Source: Desmodus rotundus (lineage: Eukaryota; Chordata; Mammalia; Chiroptera; Phyllostomidae). Taken from it: a stretch of 64,000 nucleotides of DNA. The notes under the pieces were generated by a model that was given only the letters and a program-made list of their open reading frames with translations, searched no databases and had not been told where the DNA came from. This document shows, piece by piece, positions 20,970 through 32,900 of this stretch (the stretch's first letter is position 1; each line of letters opens with the position of its first letter). A program made the translations under genes and the position numbers. The stretch covers positions 109,854,896 to 109,918,895 of the forward strand of contig NC_071392.1 of the NCBI RefSeq assembly GCF_022682495.2, in the 5' to 3' direction.

Positions 20970-23900
20970 CTGGGAAGAGATGGGAATGTGGCCATCAGCA
21001 GGAAGCACACCCCTTGTTGGGCTGGTGCAGCTGCTGGGCTGTTAGAAGACGACTTTGGGAGCAGAGCTGGGTTGGTCTGCTGACAGAAAGGCAGGAGGGG
21101 GTGGGGGCACTGTGGTCTCACCTCTGGGGTCTGCCCAGCCCAACGCCTGTGTCTCTCAGCAGCTTCCCTGGCAGCTGCTCCCTCCTCAGATGTGGAGACC
21201 CCCGGGGTGGCCCTGGAGGCCTTCGTTTGTCTTCCTGGCCCTCCTGGCAGCTCAGCGGAGCCCTTGTTCCAGCCAAGGCTGCAAAACTACTTTTCTTTGC
21301 TCCGTCATGCCCTTCACTCACAATTTTAATAGAAGAAGAAATTAAATTGTGCCTTGGGGTCTTTTTATTTTTTTAAGGATGAACTTGGTAAAAGGTGGGC
21401 AACATAGGAGATATGTTTGTTCTGATATCTCATCTGTTTTTCTAGTCTTTTAGCCCCAATAGTTTCCTGGTTTAAAAAAATGGGGGAGCGGGGATGGGGG
21501 GACTGTTGAGCCTTAGCTGGTGTGGCTCAGTAGACTGAGCGCTGACCTGTGAACCAAAGGGTTGCCAGTTCGATTCCCAGTCAGGGCACATGCCTGGGTT
21601 GCAGGCCATGTCCCCAGTTGGGGTCACATAAGAGGCAACCACACATTGATGTTTCTCTCCCTCTTTCTCCCTCCCTTCCCCTCTCTAAAAATAAATAAAT
21701 AAAATCTTAAAAAATAACTGGGGGTTGATTGGACCTCAGGAATGAGGGAGGGCGAGGAATCTGGGTGATGAGTGGGTTTCCCGTGAGGGTATGAAGTTAT
21801 TAGGAAAGCCATTGACTGAGGTAAGGGCTGCAGCAGGAGGTGATGGTTTGTTGGAAAGTGATCAGCTTCGCCGGGACATGCTGGGGCCTCAGGGTGGAGG
21901 CATGCAAGTCAGGGTGCAGAAGAAACTGGAAGTATGGCTGAGTCCCTGGGCGGGCGCGAGGATGGCTGTTAAGCCTGAGTCGACAGGAGTGACCAGGGAA
22001 AGCCTGTAGTGGGGGAAGGGCAGAGGCCTGGATGGGACCCTGGAGAACACCCTCTGGGAAGGAAGGGGAAGCAGGAAGCAGCAAAGGAGACTGTAAAGAC
22101 CCCAGTGAAAGATGGCTGGAAAACAGGGGGGCGTCAGGCTGGGAGAAAGGCAAGAGGAGTTGGTCCATTCTGGTATCTAAATTCATCAGACACTGACCAG
22201 GCTTCCTACCCCACGAAGGAATTCCAGCCCCTGAAATGAGGCTGATACAAAGGAAAGCATGCAACACATATCTCAGTAATTAAATGCAGCCACCTCATGG
22301 AAGAGGATCTATGGCCACCAAGAGAGTTCCAGTTCCATTTTTACCCAGTGTTGGGTGGGAACGATGCAGCCAACCGTTAACACAGGGACGTGGCTTTGAA
22401 GCTGGACTTCATTTAATAGCCACGTGGCATTTCTGAGTCTTAGTCTTCCTTCTGTGTTGATGAAGAGTGCCCACCTTCCAGGGTTGCTGTGAGGGTAAAA
22501 AGTGCTTGGCATGGGGCTGGCATAGAGAACGCTTTTCAGCACCAGGCTGCTGCTGTGGTGGGAGACTGGGTGAAAAGAGGCCTTTGGGACTCACCTGGTA
22601 AGACTGAAGCACCAGGTTGAGGAGCTGGACGTGCCTGGGCAGCGGGAGAGGGAAGCCTTTCTGCAGCCTCTCTGCAATGGAGGTCAGGGTAAGGCTCCGG
22701 AGGGGAGAAGGTACAGGGTGTGGCAGGGAGTTCCAAGGGAGGGGGTGAGCGGCCTCCCTGGACTGGAGAGAAACCTGGGACCCTCTCATTCCTGCCCCAT
22801 CACCCAAGCTCAAGTCCAGGACCAGTGTGGGCCTCTTGACCGCGACCACCCTCCTGAAGGTGATGGCACTGCCAGAGGACACCAGGCCCGAGTGACCGCA
22901 GGAACAGCGCATGGACATGTGATTGGGGGCATCTACTTGCATGTGCAGGAAGCCCCTCAGTGTTTAGGACACCCTCAGGGACAGGCGGAAGTGTGGGCCA
23001 GCTCCTCCCACACCACCACATCTGAATTAGAACTCGGGAGAATTCTAAATTCAAACCTGGTCTCCTCGGCCATTTGAAGCTACGTGTTTCAAGGTGGGAG
23101 GATAAGTCATATTATGTGTAATAACTGGTCTTAGTTTACAATTTTTAAATATTCTGGGACAATAGTCCCATGTTACATGGGCCTCCATGGGCGCCGCTGC
23201 CCCTGGCTATGCCAAGGTTAGCGGCAGGCCTGCCTGGTGCCTTTACCAGGGGAATGAGCACAGTAGCCCGTCGCCGAGGCCCTCCTTCCCTGGTCTTCCT
23301 CCCCGGTTTGGAGTAAGACCATGGGCTCTGGCTCATGGGTGGGATCAAACCCCAGCTCCATCTCTCACCTGTTCTGTGACCAGGTCATTTCATCTCTCTG
23401 ATTCCCGTACGTCATTTAACTTCTCCGATCTCCTCCCATGAAAAGGGGAGGTACGAATGATCCCTCATCCCCTAAGGATGGGGAGGGCACGTAGTAAGAA
23501 CTCCGCCATCCTTTTTCCTTTGGATTTCCTTTTTTCCATTCCTTCTCTGGGTCAGATGCCATTTGCGGTTCATTTGAGGTGACCCCCCTCAGCCCGCACT
23601 GCAGGGGCCAGGTGTTGGGTGGCTCTGGGAATTGCCCCCACCACTTTTCCTAGGACTGAAAACCAGTCGTTTCTCCAATGCTGCTTACCGTTAACCTTGG
23701 GAAGCACGGTGGTGGGCATGACGTAGTTCATGATGGCCTGCAGCAGTTCAACCTGGAAATCAGGAGGAGGGCGGGGCCGTGTCAGGGCAGAGGTGCCGGA
23801 GGCCCTCCATCAGCCTCGCTCCTGGGCAGGGCGACCTCACAGCTGGAGAACTGCTGAGGAATGGGCCCAAGTGCTGTGAAAACTCTGCAGCCCGATCAAG

Positions 23901-26900
23901 GTCACAGACGGGTTCTCTTTGACTCTCCAGGTTCTGGATGTGAAGCAAGTTTTAGACTGCAAGGTGCAAGGCAAGGGAAGGTCCGCAGAGAGTATTCAAT
24001 GTGAAAGCCTTTGTGTGAGAAAATGCACGATCTCAGTCACGGCGGGCTAGAGGGCACACTGGTTCAACCTTTCCCAGGGCTGCTCGGCACCGTTCATCAA
24101 AAGCCTTAAAAGTGTGTGTGCCTGGTGTGCTGCGAACATGCCTGTAAGGCATTTATTCTAAGGAAGTGACTGGGACGTAGGCGGAAACAGATGCGAGGAG
24201 GCTCAAAGGGTGACGAATATAACCGGAACAATGGAACGCTACTCAGCAATAAACAAGAATGAAATCCTGCCACTTGCGACAACACGGAGGCAGCTGGAGG
24301 GTGAGTAAGTCAGACAGAAGAAGATAAATACAGCGTAACTTACGAACAAGTCAAACAAACCAGCACAGACTCACAGAAACAGAGAACATACTGGCAGCTG
24401 GCGGCTGCCGGCTGCTGGAGGGGAGAAGGACGGGGGGGATGGGCAAAGATGGGGAAGGGGAGATAGTCAATTACAGTGTGATACTCTGCCACGGTGACAG
24501 ATGGCTCGTGCACCTAGTGTGGCGATCACATTGCAAGGTAGATAAATGTCCGATCACTATGTTCTACACCTGAACGCTAAGATCATATTTTCTGTCAACT
24601 ACACTGTAATAAATTGTTTTTAAGCAACCTACACGTCCACATGTGGGGAAGCATCTAGAAGACATGGTAGCACTTTGATGCCAGGAAACTATGCAACTGT
24701 TCTGAATGACACTGTAGAAATATAATTATCATCACAGAACTATTCATGGCATTTTTTTGAGTCAGGAAAAGCGGGCTGTAGAAACCACAGAATTCCATTT
24801 TGTTATTAAATATACACAGCAAAATATCAGAAAGGATGCACTCCAAATTATTAACTAATGGCAAAATTAGGAAATGGTTTTTATTTCCTTTCTTTCCTAA
24901 ACCCGTGGGTTCTGATTGTTCTAGAATGTATATTTGCTTTTGCAATAATAAAAACAATTTAACACTAATGTAACATCCTCAAGAGAATAGCCTGCCGTGG
25001 TGACATTTACAACTTGTAAATACGTACATTTTTGTTTCCGGAACAACTGAGCTTCCTTTCCCAGGCTGTAATTCTCTGGGCTAATCAAAGGTGGTGTCCT
25101 TCTTTCCATGAATCTAGGAACTCAAACTTTTTATTTTCTGCAGAAGCAGCAGTTAGTTACCCACCGAGTCATCACACCGCCAGAGCCAGTAAATCTATGG
25201 AAATGCACTGAGGCAGCTTTGGTCCTTTTGACTGGTGTAATCTCATCAGATGGGAATGGCTGGCTGCAGTCCCATCAGATTTGGAGAGGACATTGGGATA
25301 GGTGGCTTACATGGTACCCACTTGGTGAGGGTCTTGGGGGTGTTTCAGAGATCCAAGGTGATGTTCTCCAGGGGTTCAACAAAAGGACCCCATGTGGTTA
25401 GACACTGTGGACATAATCAGCATGCTGTGGCTTCTAATGGAAGTGACATGGGTGATGCTCTTTCAGGGAGGCTGTTGAAGAGTATTTGAGCTGCTACTTC
25501 TGTAGGCAACTCACCACCAGCGCTCTCCTCGGGTGGTGGAGGCAGGGGTGGGTCTACTTAATGATGGTTGGTGAATCTGGGTAGTGGAATCATCTCCCTG
25601 GGCTGGCCAGACCCCTGCTCCTCTCCCTCCCACCTGCCCTTCTCCATCTCTGTAAGTGACTGCCCTTCACCCAGCTGTTCAAGCCGAAAATCTAGGTGTC
25701 ATTCCTCAATGCCCTTTCCCTCACCCCACACCTCGCGTCTCTTACCAAGTTGTGTCTGATCTTACTTCCAAAGTACTATCTGTCCCCAGTCTGTCATCTT
25801 TTTCTTCCTTCCTGGCCTAGTCTCAGCCCCATCATCTCTCACGTGGACAAATGCACCCACCTTCCCACTGACTGACATGGTCTACCCTTGTCCCCCATAA
25901 CCCACTCTGCTAACCCCAGCCAGGAGCATCTTTCAGGAAGGTATAAATCAGCTCATGTCACTCTGTATGAAACAGTGCATCGCTTCTCACTGCCCTTCAA
26001 ACACAGTCTACTCTAGCCCCAAAGGCCCGAGGTGAGCCAGCCCCAGGGTCATTGCCCCTGCTATTCCTTCTGCCTGTGGCAGACCTTCCCCTTGCTGGCT
26101 CCCTCTGCCCAAATATCGCCTCCTCAGAGAGGCCTTCCCTGACCACACCATCGAACTCTCAACCTTCTCATCACCATCTACCCCACTTCCATTTGTTCTT
26201 CATAGTACTGATATTAACCAAAATAACCTTTATTTCTTATTGTCTGTCTACCAAAGGGTTTCTTCATGAGCATATCCCAACACCTGGAGTGCTGTCTGCC
26301 ACATGGTAGGTGCTCAATAAAGTAGTTCACTTGTTCACTCAACAAACAATCATCGAACAGATTTTGCATATCAGGTTATACACATTTAATGCCATTTAAA
26401 CCTCGCCACATTAACTCAAGTTGGAAGGATTATCCCTGATTTGTGGGGAAGGGCTGACTTTCCAAAAGGGGAAGTGACTCACTGGCCCAAGGCCCACAGT
26501 GAGTAAGCAAGGAGCAGAGATTCCAGCTCAGGTCTCTCTACCATAAAGTTCCTCCCATCATTACTGTACATGCAAAGTGTATGCAAATGAACCAGTGGCC
26601 TTCTGAAATGATGCCATGGGCCCAGTGGCCTTGGGACTGTTATCTCAAAGTCATGGGAAGGAAGGAGCCACAACCACCTCAGACTCACCGAGAAGGGTCC
26701 GATGTCCGAGTGCTTCAGTTCTAGGAGCAGCCTGTGGGAAGGGGAGGGGAGGCTGAGACCCCATTTGCTTGACTTGTATGAGGATTCAGTTACTGGGAAG
26801 AAAGGTCCCACTCCAAGGACTGCTGCCTGGCTTCCCCACCCAGCATTCATTCCCCTCCCTCTAGTAACAGCCCCCTGCTTTTTCCTTTGGGGAAACCACC

Positions 26901-29900
26901 CACTCTACATTGTGAGGACCCAGCCCAGGGGTGGGCTGGCCAAAAAGGACAGACTCCACCTCCCTTGCCACAGTGATTGCTTTAGGAATAGACCTGTGAT
27001 TCATGCTGAGCCAATGGGAGTTGGTCTCAGGACTTCCACTGGAAATATTGGGAATGAGGTGTTCTTTTTTTCTCCAGGAAAATTAGGGAGCTGCTGGTGA
27101 CCATTTTTGTCACTATTTGGGCCAGCCTTCTAGAAAATGAAGCCAGCACAGGGGATAGCAGAGCCAAGAGATGAAGAGAGTCAGCAACCCAAGGATATCA
27201 TTTAAACACCTGGATCCACCCTTGCCTGAAACCCTTGGACTTTTCAATGACCTGAGCCAATAAACTATCCCTTCTCTACAGCCTTTAAGGCATTTTAAAT
27301 GTGATCTCAGAGAAAGGGAGAAGTAAATGGCTGTTTATTGGGCCCCTATCTTTCACTATGTTGAATATTGTAATGTGTCCCATTGAATTCCTGGAACACT
27401 CCGAGAGGCAAGGGCCGTCCACTCCCTCGTTACAGAGGAGAAACCTGACCCTCAGAGGTCAAACAACCTGCCTAAGGCCACATAGCTAACCATTAGCAAA
27501 GTAAGATTTCTAAATAGTCTCCCTGATGCAAAAGCTTTCTCTCTCTCATGCAAACACTCTCTCTCTCTCTCTCTCTGTCTCCAATACCCTACAAAGCTTG
27601 AAAAGTCCCTCTTGCTCACTGAGAGCGGACAGCCCCAGGTCCCTGCCCTGTGGATTCTCAACCTGCCCTACGTGTTTCAGAAAGTCTGTGCTCAGCCATG
27701 GCCCTGTCTGCCTCAGCTATGTGAGAGGCCCACGGGTGTTTCAAGGAAAATTAAATCCACATGTTTCCAAAGCAGTAACACTTGTCAAATGGAAGCCACA
27801 AGAAATGAGCAGCATGGAAGCCTCAGGGGCCGATCTCAAGGTGAAGAAGAACAGCTCTGCCAGGGAGAAGGCGGACATGCAGGAATGTGGGTCAAGACGC
27901 AATTGAAAGGCGTGAATGTGATTAAGAGGGAGGAGCCAGGCTGACTTTGGGGGCCACTGCGTCTGCTCTGTCCAGGTGTCACCCTTTCTTTCTCTCTGTG
28001 TGGCGCCTCTCTACCCCTCCCTCTCCCTTCCTTTTGTGTCTGTCTTTCACTGAGAGGCTCCCTCTTAACGTGTCTCCCTATCTTCCTGTCTGTCTGCCTG
28101 TCTCTTGCTCTCACTCTGTCTCTCTCCATGTCCCTCCCTTTCCTCCTTCCCTTTGTGCATCTGAGTGTCTCTCTGTCTTTTTCTCTGTCTCTCCCCCAAT
28201 TTCTGTTTCTCATTTTCTGTCTCTCTCTTTCCCCCTTGCTTACTGAGCACTTATTTTGTCCCTTGAAGTGTTCCAAACACTTCAACTCATATTCATGCCT
28301 CCTTTCATCCTCACGACCATGCCATTGGCAAAGAACAATGACTGGGCTTGTTTTACTTCCAGGGACACAGAAGTTTGGAGGGTTTGTTGCTTGCCGCAGC
28401 AAGCTGCTCTTCAAATGCAGGCAGCCTCAGCACTGGAGAGCACACTCCTAACAACCTCCTGTGTCAGGATTCGAACCCAGGCACATGGATCCCAGAGTCT
28501 CCCAGCAGGGGAGGCCTGACGAACTCCCAAGGATGGGGATGAAGAAGGTAAAGTGGGTTTTCCAAGTGCCAAGGAAGGCCAAGGCCATGGGTGGCTGGGG
28601 GCTGCTGTGGTCCAGTGTCGAGTGGAGTCAGCGGGCACTGCCCAGCCATGAGTTGGCCCATGACAGAGGGGTGGCCTGGGACTCGGGACTCTCAGGGCTG
28701 GAACTGGGACACTCCTGGCAAACTGAGATGGTTGGTTGCCCTATGATATGTGGCCTTGAGCAAGTTGCTTCATCTCTGAGTATTAATTTCATTGTTGGGG
28801 ACATTGTGTCCTCTGCACACTGAAGCTTCGGTGTGATGGGTGAACGGAGAGCAACCACATAGTGCTGGGCGCATCGTAAGGTCATTGCTAGCTCATGGAC
28901 ATCACGAGCAGATGGGCAGCTCCCTGCTCCTTCCCTTCAGGGTCACTTACTTGTCCAAGCCGAGTTGTCCCACAAGCCTGTTGGACTTGGCGCCGACCTC
29001 CACAGAAACGTGCGTGCTCTGCAAAGCAACAACCAGGGAGGTGAAGTCCCGGCACAGGGCCTGGGGCTCTGGAAGGCCCCCAAGGCAGGGAGGGTCAGCT
29101 GCACTGCAGGTCAGACCCACAGAGGCCAAGGCCAAGGATGGAGGGTGAGCGGTCTTCCTTTTGCTTCCTGTTTATTAATGAGTCATAGACTGTTGACCAA
29201 GTACCATTTTCTCCCTGGCCCGCCAGTGCCCAGCAGAGTTCCCAGGCTACTTGTGAGGGCCATGTGAGTCAGACCACAGGGCTGGAGTCTAGGCCAGCCC
29301 TACTCCCACAGCCATTCAGGCATTTATTTATTCCACAAATATTCAGTGAGTCAGGAAACCAAGGTTCCTGCCTCAGCCTTCCTGTCTGCTGTCTGCGACC
29401 CTGGGCAATCCTGTCAGAAGGCATTTAATCTGCAAAGCTGGGAAAGTGGGTCTTAACTTGACACCAGGCAGACCTGCCTGAGGCTGTGAGCGCCTCCTGG
29501 TGGACAGAAAGTCTGGCCTTCACTGCCAGTGGTTAAGTGGGGGCCACCAAATGTTCGTGGAGTGACACCGTGATTGAGCAAATGAATGCACAGATCAACA
29601 ATGGAACAAAAACTTGAACAAATGAAGGATTAAACACACAAATGAAGGGATAAACCATGATATGTGTGGGTGAATGAACAAATATACAAACAGATGATCA
29701 ATTGAACAAAGGTATAAGTAAATGAATAATAATGCATGTATGAACCAGAAAAGGTATAACCTATTTCAAGTTAGCAATCTAATGAATAACTGAATGAACA
29801 AATGACTGAACAATACGCAAACGCATAATTAATGACTGAAGATACGAGGGAGTGAATCAGAAACAGTACCCGTATTTCGAGCCAACGATGGAATGAATAA

Positions 29901-32900
29901 CTGAATGAATGGAGGCCTGTCGGAGCCCAAAGCAGCTGGTGTCATGGCTCTGGTCTCAGGCCCTGAGCTGCACAGTCCAGGTTTGCATCTGGGCAGGATT
30001 CACACTGCACCCTGACCCCGAGGGCAGAGCTCTCGGCCCTGTCCAGGGCTCCCATCTGCCCACGCCCTGAAATAGCTTACCATGCCAAGCAGGAAGAGAG
30101 GGGCCAAGGAGGAGTTCGGGAGGACAGCGAAGGCCTGGGCCTCCAGGGCAGGGGTGAAGGCAAGGCCCGCGGGGGCCACAGTGAGGCGCGGTGGAGAGGA
30201 GACCCGGACGAGGAGCTGCATGGTCATGTTGGGGAACATCTTGGCCACCTGCGGCCCCCAGCGGGGACAACCAGCAAAAGAGGCAGTTTTATTTCGATGT
30301 TTCGAAATCCCATCTTGTCCTGGCCCCTGCATAAACACCTCCAATGTCTTCCCATTGCATTTTTAAAAATTTATTTTGTCCTCACCCGAGGACATTTTTT
30401 CATTGCTTTTAGAGAGAAGCATTGACTGGTTGCCTCCTGTACATGACTGTACTGGGGATTGAACCCGCAACCTAGGTATGTGACCCGACAGGGAATTGAA
30501 CCCCCACCTTTTGGTTATAAGACGGCACTCCAACCAACTGAGCCACACTGGCCTGGGCTCCCTGTGGCATTGGACTAAATAGTAAAGACTGCATGATCGG
30601 GCTGCTGGCATCCTGCCAACTTCACTGTCTGCACCTGCAGGGCCAGCCACTGGGGCTCTTGCTCCGCAAACATGACCTGCTGCTTCCCGAAGGCCCTTTG
30701 CACTCTCTGTTCCCTCTCCAGGAATGCTTGCCCTCCATTCATTCCTAGCTTGGCCTTTTCCCTTCCCCCAGGTCTTAGTTCAAATGTCACCTCAGAGAGC
30801 AGTGGTAGCTCCAAGAGGGAACCAGGAGGGCCTGGGGGACACCCCACCTCTGCTGGCCTCCAATCCTCCCCCAGGTAAACTCACAGTCTGAGTAAAAATA
30901 ATGTGATTGTTATGCAAATTAACCTTCAAATGAGTTGCTCTGGCCACCTGATCCGTCACTTCCTCCACACCCTACCTCCTGCATAAAATTTTCACCACTG
31001 AGGAGGCAGTTAAAGACTGAATGTTTGTGTCTACTCCCCAAGTTCAAACACTGAAGTCCTAACCACCCAGTGTGGCTGTCTGTGGACAGAGGGCGCTAAG
31101 GAAGCCACTAGATGGAATGAGGCTGGACGGGTGGGGCCCTGATCCGATGGGGTTAGTGTTCTAGGAAGAAGAGACACCAGAGAGCTCACGCTCTCCACAT
31201 GTGCTCCCTGGGAAAGGCCATCTGAGCACACAGCGAGAAGGCAGCCGTCTACCAGCCAGGAAGAGAGCCTTCGCCCCAAACCGAATCTGTGGCCACCATG
31301 ATCTTGGACCAGAACTGGGAGAGGTCACTTTCTGATGTTTAAGCCACCCAGTCTGTGGCATTTGGTTAGGGCGGAGACAGAGGCTTCCCTTGGCCACCTT
31401 GTCTAACAAGAGCTCATCAACCTGTTGGCTTCCCTTTTCAGGTTTTTTTTTTTTTTTATTGTTTTGGTGGCCTGAATAATAATTTTCTCTCTCCACTGGA
31501 CTGGAGCCCCAGGAGGGCAGGTCTCTGGTCTGTCCTGCTGGATACTCAGCACAGCACCCGGCACGTGGTGGGCACTGAACTCGTGTTGAAGGGACAAGCC
31601 CCAGCACCTACCTGACTGCTGGGGGCCTTTTTCTGTTTGGGGGTGGGCTGTGCAAAGCTACGGCCACGCTCTCAGGCTTGACTGCCTCTGGACCTGGCCC
31701 CTGAGCAGAGCCCTGTCCTCCCTGTACCCCTGGCCCCTCATGAGCTGATGATGGGGGGCAGGCCTTTGCTCACCTGGGGTATGAGGGTTCCAAGGAATTT
31801 GGTTGTCAGTCGGAATTTGGATTCCTTTGGAATCTGTAGCAAGAGAAGAAAAAGATTTGGGGGGACTATGTTATAGGTTAGAGGGGGGGCAACTTCTGCA
31901 CGAGGAGTAAGAGGCCGAATACACAAACAGACAATGGCCAGACCACATATGAGAACGGAACACTGGCCCACAGCTTCTGCAGTGATCACCCCAGAACGGC
32001 GAGGACACGCCCAGTGACTCCCAGCTTCCCAGTTGTTATTTTTGCACCATGAAAACGTCAAATATGCTCTTAAGCAAATCATATAGGATGCCCAGCTTTT
32101 GTTAACCCCCATCCAGCTTCGCCATCCGACCACCTCCCTAAGTGCACACCTGAAGCCCTAAAAAGCCTCCCACCCCCTGCCTGTCTTTGAGTCTTTGCCA
32201 AACGCAAGTGATGGTGGCTGACCCCTTTGCCCGGAAGAGTTCTCATTCAGGTGGTCTTTGTTTATGTCCACAGGGGACAGGTGCGGGGCTCAGCCTCCCG
32301 GTGGTTCCTCTGCAGAGAGGGAGCACATGACATCTCTCCCAGGAGCGGCAGAGGATGGGTAAACGCAGCTCTAGAGCAGGACCCGGCCACGAGTACACAG
32401 AGACAGCGAGGATGACGCGCCAGTGATGCTCAGACTGGTCTACGGCGCCTGACACACGGCAGGTTCTCCGTCAGCGCTGGCTGTGACTTGGAGTACTCAT
32501 CAAGTACTCCCTGCGTGCTGAGCCTGTGCTGAGTGCTTCTCATGCATTTATACCTCCTTTAATCCTCCCTGCCCCCTCTGGAGGTAGATACAGTTATTGG
32601 CGTTTTACATATGAGGAAACTGAGATTCTGAGAGGTTGAGTAACGGGCTGGAGGTGACGCAGCTGGAAAAGAGGGGCTAATACGCATACTCAGGTCTGGC
32701 TGGCTCTACAGCCTAAACCTCGATCTCCCCAGCGTGAACACACTCAAATCCAGATCGTCTGCTGCTCTTCCCACATCCACCCCCAGCCCGGACTTGCCAT
32801 GTCGTCCCTGAGGGTCAGGTTCAGGACTCCGGCCTGCTGGTACACGAGCCCGGCCGTGTTGAAGAAGTAGTCGGAGATGCCCAGGTACACCATGTGGTCG

